From contig NW_026251395.1 in assembly GCF_025118155.1 (NCBI RefSeq), forward strand, positions 558,001 through 622,000: a DNA stretch of 64,000 nt, in the 5' to 3' direction. Origin of the DNA: Cokeromyces recurvatus (taxonomy: Eukaryota > Mucoromycota > Mucoromycetes > Mucorales > Mucoraceae). The notes below the pieces were generated by a model. The model saw only the letters and a program-made list of their open reading frames with translations. It was not told the DNA's origin and made no database searches. Below are positions 44,644-57,352 of the stretch, piece after piece. Both the position numbers and the translations under genes were made by a program. The first letter of the stretch is position 1, and each line of letters opens with the position of its first letter.

Positions 44644-45391
44644 AGCTTAGCTGAACTGAGCTGGGCGGCAATTTACAAACAATGTCTGAAAGGTTTTACT
44701 GAGGCACGTAATGCTGTACCTGCTGAAATTTTACACAACTTTTTCTAGGTATTCTAAAGTCTAATGCAATATAAATAAGAATAGGCATCATTTTTAGGAC
44801 AATTTGGTTTAACCTCTTGTGACCTTTCTATTTCTTCAAAAGGACAAAATCTCTGCACACAAAGGGGCAAATTATTATTTTCGGTAAAGTGACATTTATT
44901 TTTGGTTAAAGGACATTTTTTTTTTTCAAAGTGACAAAAGTTAATCGTTTTCACTGTAAATAGATATCAATTTAACGATTTCAATAAGCTATACAAAAAG
45001 GTATTAAATTGTATATGTATATATATAAAGACTTGTCCTTTTATATATGTATCTATATTCCAATTTGTAACCCCTTTAAGAACAAAGTTTACATTCATTT
45101 TAAAGAACTTTTTCCATATCAGTTTTATCTTTTATTAGATGGCAATAAAAGGAGAGGGAGAGAGAAAATAGTGCGAAATGAATGAAAAAGGATATACTGA
45201 AATCTTTATGACGTGGTTTTGGTAAAATTGTTTCTTATGACACCATGCAATAATATCTTTGTGTTATGTATGTAAAATAAGGTGAGTGATTTTGTCTATT
45301 CATTTTTTTTCCTTTTTGGAAACTAAGTATGAATGACTCTATGTTTGTATACAATTAAGGCTTTTAAACAGGAAAATAGATCGACGTAAAC

Positions 45392-45422
<31 letters not shown>

Positions 45423-45588
45423 TAAACTTTATATTATTGTGTGCCATTATTATCCAAATGTAGTGAAATATGGGTGGGGTTTGAATTATTAAAAAAGAAA
45501 AAAAAAAAATTAAGGGAGAAAAGAATAGATGTATGTATTTTTTTTTTTTTTTTTTTCTTACTTCATTACATAAATTTATAATCAACAG
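44048..45588. other. gene-poor region ending in the MAPKK promoter
   Basis: It contains a 35-nt A run (44605-44639) followed by GCTAAGCTTAGCTGAACTGAG and a short protein-like stretch at about 44666-44750 (YKQCLKGFTEARNAVPAEIL), which may be coding debris. The last few hundred bases, with T runs at 45540-45556, are the likely MAPKK promoter. Confidence 0.45.
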
Positions 45589-47115
45589 ATGCTTTCCAAG
45601 GCACCATTAAGAAAGAAACGTAATTTTAAAAATCTAACACTTCAAAATTCACCAGTCGTTGTAAGTCCTCCATCAGCAACTGGATCAAACACTGCAAACG
45701 ATTTAAAAAAAAATAATAATAATAGCAAGTCAACAATGACATTAAAAAAGGCATCTGTCTCTGGTCTTGGTCCACCTGATTATTCTGAATTATGTGAACA
45801 ATTAAGTGAATTGGAGATTGGTCTCGAGTTAAGATTGGATCTACGTCCAGAAGATTTCAAGTCAATAGATGAACTCGGTAGAGGAAACGGCGGGACCGTA
45901 TCGAAAGTATTGCATGTAAGAACAAACACAGTAATGGCAAAAAAGGTAAGACATGGAAATCCACCTCCTATCCACAGTTCATTTATATATTTTCAAAATA
46001 ATAGATTGTTCACGTTGATGCAAACATGACTGTAAGAAAGCAAATAATGCGTGAATTACAATTTATGCATGACTGTAATTCAAAGCATATTGTCAGTTTC
46101 TATGGAGCTTATATGAATGGAGGCGATATTTCGATTTGCATGGAGTATATGGATGCTGGGTAAATATGAAACTATTTCGATTTTATATTTGGTTTACTAA
46201 CATTTAGCACAAAAGTTCACTTGATCAAATCTATAAGAAGCATGGACCCTTTCCATTTGATGTATTAAAAAAAGTTGGATACGCTGTAAGTAGTATTTAT
46301 TTATTTATATATTTATTTATTACTTCAAAACTAAACAAGTAGAGACTACATAGATTGTAGATGGATTAATATATCTTTATGATGAACATCGTATTATTCA
46401 TAGAGGTTTGTTATTCTACATTGTATGTCTACATGACTATTTTACTTACCATCATTTTATAGATTTAAAGCCTTCCAATGTTTTAGTTAATTCTCAAGGT
46501 CAAATTAAACTATGTGATTTTGGTGTATCAGGGCAATTAATTAATTCTGTTGCAGACACATTTGTTGGTACAAGTTCTTATATGAGTGTAAGTAGATATT
46601 ATAAAAAGTAGATTAGATATTTATATATATGTGTATTTTTCTAGCCTGAAAGAATTATGGGTTCACCGTATTCTGTAAAGTCAGATGTTTGGTCTCTAGG
46701 TATTACTTTAATGGAATTAGCATTTGGAAGATTTCCCTTCCCTCCTGAAGGAACACCCTTATCTATTTTCGAGCTTCTTCAACATATTGTTCATGAACCA
46801 GTTCCTGAATTTCCACCTAATAAAGACTATCCTTCTGACTTGAAAGATTTCGTTGCAAAATGGTAATGTTAAGAAAATACAAGTTTTATTTATTTATTTA
46901 GTACTTTATTTTAATCTATATACATGTATTTAGTTTAACTAAAGATGTTCAATTAAGAGCAACGCCTAATGATTTAATGGTAACTAAATAAATATCTATA
47001 AACATAGACTTTATTACTAACATTTATAATCTAGAATCATCCATATTTAGTATCTGCTGCAACAGAAAAAGTAGATCTTGTAAAATGGGTGTCAAAGATA
47101 ACTAACAAAGAGTAG
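45589..47115 (+). CDS. MAP kinase kinase, Ste7/Byr1 type
   Basis: Eight exons (45589-45945, 46005-46159, 46216-46285, 46354-46405, 46463-46587, 46645-46862, 46934-46979, 47035-47115) join to 367 aa. The kinase domain starts near residue 86: glycine loop [11 protein letters not shown], Lys in [58 protein letters not shown] and [20 protein letters not shown]. The Ser and Thr in SVADT are the expected MAPKKK phosphorylation sites. The short basic N-terminus ([13 protein letters not shown]) may be a MAPK docking site. By similarity it belongs to the mating/filamentation-type MAPKKs rather than Pbs2 or Mkk1. All motifs are intact. It is preceded by a gene-poor tract and followed by about 1 kb of non-coding DNA. 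Confidence 0.92.
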
Positions 47116-48109
47116 TATCCATATTGTAAATCAGGGCAATAAAAAAAAACATATACCTTGAATCAAATAATCATAATAGTTTTAATGTTATAATATAAAA
47201 TAATATACATAGAATGGAAAAAGAAAATATAAGTTTTATTATAAAACTACAAGCTGTAAAATAAATACAAATATGTGTTTATTATTTTAACTCTGATTGA
47301 GTAAATGCTTTGTGTAAGATAGTAAATGAATATAAAGATTTCTCCAAAGTAGATCTTCTTTAAGCTGATATAAAATAAGGCCTCATGAAAGAATGACAAG
47401 ACAAGACTTGGACATCATAGTAGATGTTTACTTTAGATTGCTCTTATCATTTACATAATTGATTCTATATGTCTCACATCAATAAAGATTCCCTTTATTA
47501 TTATTATTATTGTCTTTACGTCGATAACCCCTATAAATTTTCTTGCATGAGATACCTTATTCTGGCTCACAGTGAAATTCCCTTTTTGCTACTCGATTCT
47601 GTTTATAAAAATTAATTCAATTGACTTATCAAAAAAAAAAAAAAAATGTTTAAATCGTATATATGAAAATAAAGTTTTTATTTACTTTTTATCATATCAT
47701 AAATATTAGATACGTGGGCAGTAATAAAATCACGTATTATAGAAGAAGAATATTTTGTTCATGAATAACATTAAATAATGATAATACTGTTGAAAACAAG
47801 CCAGTCTGAACTATTCTTTTTTACTATGTTTCATTTCCATAGCAACTAAATAAATGATGACAGTTGTAATAAAAGCAAATAGATTCACAGTAAAAGAAAC
47901 ATTCATCGAATTTCAAATTGATCTTATACAACAACAACAACAATAATAATAATAATAATAATAACAACAATAAAAGCTAAATATTTTTTTTTGTACCTTA
48001 TAAATAGTTAATATAAAATAACTGATTTTCTTCTTCTTCTACTTTCTTTTTTTTTTCCTGTTATTGTTGTTTCTATATAACAAATTAATTAATTCTCAAA
48101 ATAAAAAAA
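47116..48109. other. intergenic region between MAPKK and the secreted acidic protein gene
   Basis: No gene is seen. It has an AAT/AAC trinucleotide microsatellite (47931-47972) and a pyrimidine-rich stretch (48030-48060) before the downstream ATG. Confidence 0.55.
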
Positions 48110-48769
48110 ATGCGTTTCATTCTTTCTTTAATCTCTGCTGCTTTATTAGCTTCTTCTTTTGTTAATGCTGCTCCCGCTTCTGTAGAAGAAGTTAACTCTC
48201 TTGCTTCTGATGCCTTCTCTATGCAACAAGCATTATCTGTTGCTGCTGCTGCTGAATCATCTGCTGATGGTAATGATGTCTTCGTTTCTGCCCTTGCTCG
48301 TCTTAAGGCTGAATACGGTGTTCTTTCTGATGACTCTGCTGTCTCTGCTGCTGCATCTGCTTCTGCTTCTGAAGCTAATCTTTCTGTCAGTGAATACCTT
48401 GCCTCTGCAAATATCTTAGAAAAGCGTCATAAAGACTGGAAGGATGACGAGGATGACGAAGATGACGAAGATGACGAAGATGACGAGGATGATGATGAGG
48501 ATGATGATGAGGATGATAAAGATTATAAAAAGGAGGATAAAAAGGACAAAAAGCAAAATAATAACAATTTAGAAAATAAAAAGATTTACATCTATCACAC
48601 CATCACTGCTGATGGAACTACTGTTACTGCACCTGCTATTCCTACCGTTACCGTAACCACAACTACTGCAACTACCACTCTTTATGAAACTGAGGTAATC
48701 ACTTCTAGCGTTACTGACACCGTTAGTGGTACATATCTTCTTTCACTTCCCTTCTTGACTGTTGCTTAA
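48110..48769 (+). CDS. secreted, lineage-specific acidic protein with Kex2-type site
   Basis: A single exon encodes 219 aa. A signal peptide is clear (ILSLISAALLASSFVNA, residues 4-20). An Ala/Ser-rich region follows (AAASASASEANLSVSEY), then a dibasic site LEKRHKD near 104-106 that fits Kex2 processing. Beyond it is a 32-residue Asp/Glu tract of DDE units, a Lys/Asn-rich basic stretch, a Thr/Val-rich segment (TVTVTTTTATTTLYE) and a hydrophobic end (GTYLLSLPFLTVA). That tail could be a weak GPI signal. I know no family for it. Composition suggests a cell-wall or spore-surface protein, possibly metal- or cation-binding through the acidic tract. Codon use is biased like that of strongly expressed genes. 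Confidence 0.75.
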   Translation: MRFILSLISAALLASSFVNAAPASVEEVNSLASDAFSMQQALSVAAAAESSADGNDVFVSALARLKAEYGVLSDDSAVSAAASASASEANLSVSEYLASANILEKRHKDWKDDEDDEDDEDDEDDEDDDEDDDEDDKDYKKEDKKDKKQNNNNLENKKIYIYHTITADGTTVTAPAIPTVTVTTTTATTTLYETEVITSSVTDTVSGTYLLSLPFLTVA

Positions 48770-49029
48770 ATTATATACCTAAATTAAATGCTTTAAAAAT
48801 AAATACATACACACGTACTAGATTGATTAGATATATGAAAAGATAAAAAAAATAAATAAATAACTATTTTCCCCCTCCCCTCTCCACACACACACACACA
48901 CACACACACTTAACTCAACCCATTCCTTCTTATATAATAAAATAAAGTTATCAAAATTGTTTGTTTGTTATATGCAAATTCTAGTATTCTTTAAAACTTT
49001 TTTTTTTTTATTATTATTATTATATAAAA

Positions 49030-50686
49030 TTAATAAACATAAGGGATAAAAATATATGGAACACGACGGCAATATTCTTCCCAATCAGCACCGTATTTTT
49101 GAGCACAACGTTCCATATCTCTAGATACACGATGAACTAAAACACAAAAGAAGAAGCAGAAATAAAAGTATGGCAAGAAAGAAGAGAATCCAGTGATGAG
49201 ACCCCAAGAGATAGACATCATTAAATCAGCAGTGTAATGAGGCTTTCTAGCGATACCCCACCATCCAGAGGTGAGTAATAAATTACCATGCTTTGTTTCA
49301 ATAAATGTAGGATTCTTGATATGACCCCAAGGTAATTGAGGGAAGGCATTACGAGTGATAAATGAACCATTTTGTTCCATACGGAAACGATTCTTTTGTG
49401 AATTACCAGTATCAAAGATATAATAACCCACTAAAAGTAATGTAAAGATAGCAATGGTGTATGGCCAATTATGTGTAATGGCTTTGCCCGTAGTTAATTG
49501 ATATTTCATTAAATAAATAGAGGAATAGCAATAAGTAAATGGGACACCTGCCATATTCCAGAAAATAAGCATAAAACCTATATATAAAATAGCCAACACA
49601 TTATTAATATCTATTATCTATTATCTATTATCTATTATCTATTATATATATAGATATACTATTTACCATCACACTCATAAAATATATCCCAAGAAGTGGG
49701 AATACATTCTTCTCCCTTTTGACAAGCATTCGCATATAAAAAGTGTGCCAATACCATAAAGACAGCAGGTGCGGTAACGGTACCATATGTTTCATATTGC
49801 TTCAATAAACAAGAGAGTGATAAATAAAATAAAACTGGCCAAGGAAGTCTGATTTCAGCCCACATCTTAAGATCTACATGGCCAATCCTTGGATTCAAGC
49901 AAGCACCCATAAAGTAATCATAAACGAAATTACCTGACATACGATGTGTTTTACCCATAAATGCACTTATAACATAGACAAGTGTAGACATTGTAAATCC
50001 CCAAAGCATAGCTACTGTCATCAATTCACCAAAATGATCAATGATTTTACTTAATCTGAATATGCCTGTGACGTGACAAACAATAGAAAAGGCCAAGGTA
50101 AAATACCAAGATGAAAGGCCATTACAAAGATATTTCAACTAAAACGAACAAAAAAAAAACATGATAAATAAATACTAGCTTGAAACACTCACTCACTCTC
50201 ACTCTCACTCTCACTCTCTCTCTTTTTCTTTCTTTCTTTCAAAAAAAAAATCCCTTTTCAACATACTCTTTTACCGTTCAATGAAGGGATAGGTAAACCT
50301 TCCACAATAGGACCAGGCATGACATAAGCAAGAATGAAGGAAAACACAACATAACCCATATACGTTTGAATAGCCCAACGCGTAGGATAAGCATCTTGAA
50401 CAATCTTTGTCCAAATCTCTTGAATAAACCAAGGCTTGAATTCTGAGAGATGAGTTGGATAAATTAAATGGCCTTGATGATACTCTAGACAAATCCAAAA
50501 ATAATACATTAAACATGGGAAACCTAACATCATGGCCGTTACACCTAAGGGACCCCCAAACTCATATTTCACTTGCTTGTCCAACTCGACATCTAATTTA
50601 GTAACCTTTTGTTTAAATAAAGGTACGCCGTTTTTATTTATCTTGTTGCTCTCCGTAGTCGTCCTCTTCTCCTCTTTTAGTGACAT
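49030..50686 (-). CDS. ERG4: delta(24(24(1)))-sterol reductase Erg4 (ergosterol biosynthesis)
   Basis: Three exons (complement of 49030-49577, 49667-50138, 50267-50686) join to 479 aa. I chose the ATG at 50686 ([10 protein letters not shown]) over one 12 codons upstream, because the upstream extension is an unconserved hydrophobic run. The protein has eight or more hydrophobic helices. The sterol-reductase marks are [76 protein letters not shown] and the end [17 protein letters not shown]. Erg4 uses NADPH to reduce the C24(28) double bond in the last step to ergosterol, in the ER membrane. Length and motifs are normal. The second intron has a TCTAT repeat. Confidence 0.93.
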
Positions 50687-52667
50687 GATAAAGATAAAGG
50701 AAAGGAACAAATAATTATCCACCTCTTATTTATTTATTTATATATACATATATACACATATATACATACATATATTAAACAGCAATTATTATTGTTTATC
50801 GTATATTAAAAATTTATTCTCCTCTACTATTTTATACGTACATACATACATACATACATACATATACGTACATAATATAAAGTAGAAGAGACTATCTTCA
50901 CTTTCTTTTCTCTATTAATATAACCTTATAACGCTATGAAGGACCAGATTAATTGCAGATATGTTAAGGGGATAAATAGATAATTCCTTCGCTTGATATT
51001 TAAGCCATGAAGTAATACAACGGCGTTTAAAAAAAATAAAAAAATAACAGTAATATTAAAAAATCCGAATACATGGATTTATTACCAAACCTTGTGTAAT
51101 GTAAGTAGTATTATTAAAAGAGCCCTAATAGCTTCTTCTAATCTTCTCTTTCATATACATACATCGACATACAAACATATACTTACCTTAATACTAACTA
51201 AAGTCAGTGTTCATGAATGGATCAACAAACTTGTTAAGAAAGTAAATATCAACCGATTACCTTTTGTTTTCGAATATAATGAATTTTTGGTCAATATATG
51301 GACATCAATCCTCATCAGTTTGAATAGAGACTTTTCTAACTCCCAATCTTTACAAAAGCTTTAAAAAAGAAAAAAAAAAGAGAGAAAGAGGATAAGAGAG
51401 AGACTACTGTCAGAAATTGTAATCTAATTGGATACAAAAAAAAAGATGTACTTTTATTCTTAATAAAACGAAAGAGAGAAAATCATATACAAACATCAAG
51501 AACAGGCAATTAAAGGAAGCAAAATAAATCGAGACTTTTCAAACTAATTTTTTGATTGATTAATAAGTCTGGAATTTTTTTTTTTTCTTCGACATGTATG
51601 AAAAAGAAAAGAAGCCATAACAGAGCTAAAGAAAGAAACACACAAGTTCAGAAGAAGGGTTTAATCCATGATTGGAAACCAAAACTACACTATTTTATGT
51701 TCAATGGATGGGTCAAGACAAATATAAAAAAAAAAAAAAGACTGTTGGTATTTTAACAAAGAAAAAGGAGAGAGAGAGAGAAAAAAAAAAGTTAAAGTTC
51801 AAGGGTATGGGAAGACTTTTTGGACGGTCATAAATCAGGACTTATTTGCTTTATACCTTACACCTTCTAGCTAACATTCAACTCAGTGCTTTCCTTTATG
51901 TATAACATCTTTATTAAGCATTACTTTCAAAGCCCTTGATGGTCATAGTATAATTGCATAAAAAAAAAGAAGTATAAAGTGGTTTCTACAAGCTTTGGAT
52001 ATAAAACACGATAATAGCATCATATCACCTATCACATGGATGGTGCAGAATAAGGATTAGTAACTCACCATAATTGGGACGCTCTTTATAATATTAGTAA
52101 ATATTATGTAATTTGTAGTCAGAAGTCAAATTAATCTTAATAAAAAAGAACATCATCCCTTCTTTTGAAACCACTGCTGGGTATCTAATTCAATAATAAT
52201 GACTGAATTATTTATTTTATTTTATTTTTAATGACTCAGAATGTAGTTTTATAAGCTAAAATAGGTTGCATTATATGTCAAGGAAAGACTATATACACTT
52301 CATTTATATTAAGAAATTAGATAGATGTAATATAGAGGAAGAACATGGCTGATGTATTTACTTATTCAGGATATAATATTACTTAAAATAGTCTAACAAT
52401 AAAGTAGCTTTCTCAAATGTTTTACTTTTGTTTCAGGATTATCACAGCTGTCAGGAATACCGTTATTATTATAATAAACTTATTGCTTATGAAAAGCAAA
52501 AGTATCATTAAAAGCTATATTTTGCGTCATCGTACATAATTCTTTTTTTTTTTTTTTTTTTTTTTTTGTAAGAGAAAAAGGATAGTGCAGGAACTGAATT
52601 CTTCTTTATTTTACTATCCTTTTTTGTCTAAGATTTTTTTTTTTTTGAGTAGAGTTAATTCATCAAA
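50687..52667. other. 2-kb intergenic region between ERG4 and the R3H gene
   Basis: No supported gene. It contains TACA tetranucleotide repeats near 50838-50862, which fall in the ERG4 promoter. Short frames at 51092-51364 and 51556-51756 have no recognisable features. The region between 51400 and 52660 has A- and T-rich tracts only. Confidence 0.5.
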
Positions 52668-53602
52668 TTATACATTTTTTTGATTAAATAAATATTCATA
52701 AAAAGACTTTTCTGGCATAGTCCAATTAGCTGCATCTATATAGTCTATTGATTCTACATCTTGTTTTGTCACATAATTAATATATGCTGGATGACAAATG
52801 TATGTTATTCGATTATTTTGCTCATCCGTTTTACCTAAATAAGATTCAACATCGTTAACAATAGAGATTTTCTATAACTATAACTACAACTACTTTACTG
52901 AATGAATAAAGTCCATAGTATCGACACATTGTATGTAAAATATATCTTTCAAACTGATTATTTGAAACAACTTTAATTTCCAAATAAGCTTTATCAAGAC
53001 ATTTTAGATCATCTAACCAAAGATTAATGAATTGCATCAACTGAGATTCATAATTACTAACAAGAATTTTAGAGACATGAGTTTTTTTCAAGTTGTATCG
53101 AACATTTCTAGATAACGCATGCGGTAATAATACATTGTTGTCTTCTAATCCTTCTCCATCAAATAATAAATTATCATCATCTGTTGAACATAATACACTT
53201 GCTGCAACATCTAATTCATATTTATCGTAATCTTGGTTATTATATCCAGGAGGTCGTAAATCTTCAGCATAAAGTACAGCAGAAGGATGATTTAAAAAAT
53301 TATCTAATAAATGTACAATTTAATACATATTAACCACATTTTAGATTTAAATCAATGACTTAACTGTTTAGCCAACGTTGTCTTCTTCGGCTACCCTCTT
53401 TTCCAATCCACTGAGATCGTCTAGAGCTTGTGTCTTTTTCTTTTGACGTTGGTTTTTTATTAACGTTGACTGAGGAGGTTTGAGGTCTTTCTGGCTCGGA
53501 TGATGGCTTGATTCCAAGTAGTTGGGCCTTTTGTCTTTGAATAGCTTCCCAGTGAGCAGTAGATTGAATAAAAATAACAGTGGATTGCTGTTTGAATGTC
53601 AT
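52668..53602 (-). CDS. R3H-domain protein (R3HDM4-like, with R3H-associated N-terminal domain)
   Basis: Exons on the complement of 53365-53602, 52894-53303 and 52668-52871 join to 283 aa if a 22-nt intron (52872-52893) is removed. The N-terminal part (IQSTAHWEAIQRQKAQLLG and the basic SRRRQRWLN) fits the R3H-associated domain. An R3H-like core follows (SNNQFERYILHTMCRYYGLYSF), a fold that binds single-stranded nucleic acids in other proteins. Then comes a tail ITYICHPAYINYVTKQD that only appears after the short intron or frameshift. Without it the frame stops at 52855, right after the R3H core. The first intron starts with the weaker donor GTTAAG. Family assignment is from motif recall, and the function of this class is poorly known. 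Confidence 0.6.
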
Positions 53603-53845
53603 GTTTTTTTTTTTTATGAAAATGGAAAAAAAAAAGAAGTTTTTTTTTTTAGAAAAAGTTTAATGATATGTTGCCATGGTAACGTCTGTCCCCCTTTTTT
53701 TTATTTATTTATTTTAAATCTATTGGACCTATTTGTAAGGAAAGATTATAAATTAAAATTCAATTGGTCTTTTTCGTCCAATTATAGTTTTTACACTTCA
53801 AACTCAGACAAAAAGAAAAAAAAATCTGTATGTAAGCTACCTACA

Positions 53846-55210
53846 TCATACATTTACTCTATCAGTATTTCCTACCTCAGGAGAACCGTCGTCGGGAGGC
53901 ATAGAGCGGACTTTTTTGGAAGTGGAGGTGGTGGTGCTTGTTGAAGTACAGTTTGATGTTTCCCTTTTGAATCTAGAAGGGCGACCAAGGGCTTGCCTGT
54001 GGCTTAACACAATATCTCTAAAATTTAAAACGGCAGTCAAGTCTCTGTTCCAGAGTCGAGAAGGCACTAAACATTTTTGATTTGTACATCTAGCGAAAGA
54101 AAATATAAGAAACTGTCTTTTTTTCTTAAAAAAAAAAATAAAATAAAATAAAATTGATGTTTACCGTAACAGGCCGTGGCACTCAACTACTGGATACTTG
54201 CCTTGAATATGCGGTCGAGGGTTCTTGACATAACATGATGTATGAGTTCGCCTCAATGGGAAGCATGCAAATGATTTGGATTCTAAACTTTCACACGAGT
54301 CAGCTAATTTATAATATGCAATAGGATTCGCTTTGCAGTCATAATAAATGTCGTTGTTCTTGAATTTATATTGTGAACTATAAGTGCCAAAAAAAAATCT
54401 CGTATGTGTGTGATCGCTTCTTCGGTTAACTGATCCACAGATAAATTTTGGATATTTCCTGAAGCAACTGATAACTTCAATTGAGTGCAAGGTTGTGTTA
54501 TCTTGTTTTTAATGACTTTTTTAATCTCTTCTTCAGCCATTTTTTGCTTTTTTAATATTTTTCTTCTTGCCGCTGTTCTGTCTTTTTGCTGTGTCACTAA
54601 ATTAACGAACATCCTAAGCTTATTGCCAAATTGCAGCATGATGTCGTTTTTGTAGGCAGTATCTATCTTTGCACACTTGTATGCAGCAATTTTGCTGAGA
54701 ATATTTCAATTCTATGAGGAGGTATAGCCACATAATCTACAATATTCGTTCAAGTATTTCTTAATCAAATTTCTAAACTCTGTGGTTTTAGTTGATTTTG
54801 TAGGTGGTAACTTCTTCGTATGTTGTACAAGTGACGAAAAAAACTTGTATGTAGAAGTCTTTTTCAGCATATTTTTCGATATCGAACGCTTCACATCTTT
54901 TTAATTCACTGATGAATATAAATTTGATTAGAGCAAAAATGTGAATCATAAGCGTGTTTATGGTATGCACGAGTTTTTCGAGCCTTGGGAGGTATTCAGG
55001 TTTCCACCCTATCTCAGATATAGAGCTTTTAATCGTTATTAATTTTAAAGGATCCACTTTTATTTGCTTATGATAAATAAAAAGAAGAAAGGGTAAGAAG
55101 AGTAAAAAAAAAAAAAAATAAATAAATAAATTGACAACTGTCTTATTTGAGATTTGGTTATCTCTTGGTAAACCCCAAGCCTGCCCCTTCCATCCAAATG
55201 AACTCTTCAC
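53846..55210 (-). pseudogene. broken OrfB/Fanzor-like (TnpB-related) transposon gene
   Basis: Minus-strand fragments in several frames line up in the order of a known Mucorales repeat family. From 55210: GWKGQAWGLPRDNQ and KPEYLPRLEKLVHTIN, then EFRNLIKKYLNEYC (54712-54894), then FGNKLRMFVNLVTQQKD (54304-54639), then YKFKNNDIYYDCKANP with FACFPLRRTHTSCY (54161-54490). After a short intron (about 54091-54165) the end reads CHGLLRCTNQKCLVPSRLWN and RDLTAVLNFRDIVLSHRQ, which is the OrfB/TnpB zinc-ribbon with the final Asp motif. Frames change at homopolymers. The part between SCYVK and PRPHIQGKY, where most of the RuvC nuclease core should be, is missing. So it is a deleted, frame-shifted relic. 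Fanzor affiliation is an inference from the C-terminal motif. Confidence 0.6.
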
Positions 55211-56817
55211 ACGCTCACATAGTTTTTCTTGTTTGTATATATGAATAACTGTCTTCAGATGCCCAAATCTATTGAAGATCCATTCTCTTATCTCTTGAAT
55301 CTATTACCATCAACATTCCTTACTAAGAAAGTGTGAAAATCAATTGATGCCTGGCTTATATGCTGGCCTTCTATATATGTGCAATTCTGCTTGGAGATGG
55401 ACTATCTAGCTTCACTCCCAAATTCCTGAATCCTCTGACCATCTTGGTGAACCCTTTGTCAATCATCTTCTTTCAATACAACAACGAATTTCTGATAGTT
55501 AATTATCATCACTTATACATACACTTCAACATTTTCCCTTTTATATCCCAAAAGGGGTTTTTCTTTCCTTTCCTTTTTTCCATAGCGATCTGACCAGGGC
55601 AAAACAGCATATAAATGCTATGTGCTCATTAGTCATTTTTTAATTTTTAAATAAAATTCCTCTTCAATCGTATTATAATTAATAGGAACTTTACTTTGCC
55701 AAATGCTTCAAATTATTCGTTACGCGAAAATAAGTTGCTTTACTACTGCTTATATGAATTTATAAATATAACATTGATTATATACTACATATATTCTAAT
55801 TAAAGACAATAAAGAGGCTTGTATACGTTAAACAAGTAATAAGTAGAATCGCTTAGTATATTTCATGCTGTTTATAAATGAATTCTGTTTCATTTTTTTT
55901 TTTTTTTTTTTTGTTGCTTTTGTTTAAACTTATCAATTATTATAGTGAAAAAAAAAAAATGTAGCAGCTCAATACACATTTGTATACTTTGAAAACATAA
56001 TAATTCTGAAAGTCTTTGACTGCAACTTTTGTGTACAGTTCTGCAATTTGAGGAATTGTAGTGTATATAGCTTTTATTGTATTATCCAGATAATTCAAGA
56101 ATATTCTACTCTTGTAAGTTTTGTTATTATTACTGTTAAAATAACAGGCTTATTTGAAAATATTTTAGTACTTCTTAATTAAAGACTGTGCCTGTCATGG
56201 TGGCTATTAGCTCTTCAGTTTTTATTAGTTCATTGGCTTTTAATTTGAATGTTACACATTTAATATGGATAGGAATGATATTCTTCTCGAAAATTAATAT
56301 TCGTATTGTTTAACAATGGCTGGACTTTTCTTTGTAAGAAGTCTTTTTTTTTCTTCTAGTTATTAATATGCTTCAAATACCTTTTTGATAACATTATTAC
56401 TCTACTTTTTCATTTTTTTTATATAAAAAAAAGGTTAATGACATTCAACGCGTTTTTAAATTATTATGCTTATTTCTCCTTTAATACTTACGTTACTACT
56501 AGAGTATTCAGTGCATTTGTTAATATTGATTATGGTTATCACAAACGTATCCTTTTTACCAAACACTATAATTATTCAGTATCTCCAAGTGTATTGCTAA
56601 CCATAAATAACATACATTATTGAGAACCTAGCTAATAGTTTTATTCTAATAGGCTTTATCCACTTGATTAGAAAAGAGCATGACCTTTCTTATTAATGCA
56701 TGCATCAATCAATGAAACTATAATCTATAAATATATAATAAATGAAAGGCCCTCTTTTCCTACTTTTGACCTAATTATCTACCATGAAATCTTCTTTCCC
56801 CCCCCTCCAACATAAAC

Positions 56818-56854
<37 letters not shown>

Positions 56855-57352
56855 TTTATCAGATGAATCGGTATCTATCCTATTTTATATCACTTCTAAC
56901 TGATTGTTGATGCTTAAAATGAATCTAAATTGACATGAAAATTACCATTTGTGTAGCTAATATATATGATTACAATGTTTATAAATATAGGCTCGTTTTA
57001 TTCACTTGTCTCTCCCCAACCACCACCACCGCCAACACCAACACCAACACCAACACCAACACCAACACCATCCTTTTATTTTTAATATTCAACAATTAGT
57101 TTATTTTATACATATTACACTTTTGAACTGATTCAATTGCTAAATTCAATGTATCATACATATATGTATAATACTTGCAGAAATCGGATATATTAAACAA
57201 GAAACAAAACAAAAGATTATATTAAATAATTACTTAGTCTATGTACACCAAAATCAAATATCTTGAAAGAAGTTTCATTATTTCTTATTAGAAAAAAAAA
57301 AGTTAGTAGAAAGTTTTTTTTTTTTCTAATTTAATCTTATTTTTTTTTCTTT
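55211..57352. other. 2.1-kb gene-free region downstream of CDC4
   Basis: No gene is seen. It has a 33-nt T run (56820-56852), an ACCAAC repeat (57031-57069), and short frames without features (55360-55593, 56438-56623). The stretch 55211-55620 is somewhat less AT-rich and may be decayed mobile-element DNA. Confidence 0.5.

Noticed and set aside
50160..50260. CACTCT repeats that might be a CRISPR-like or tandem functional array
   Set aside because: They are a simple pyrimidine microsatellite inside an ERG4 intron.
51556..51756. 66-residue Lys-rich plus-strand frame
   Set aside because: It has low-complexity composition, no splice continuation and no domain.
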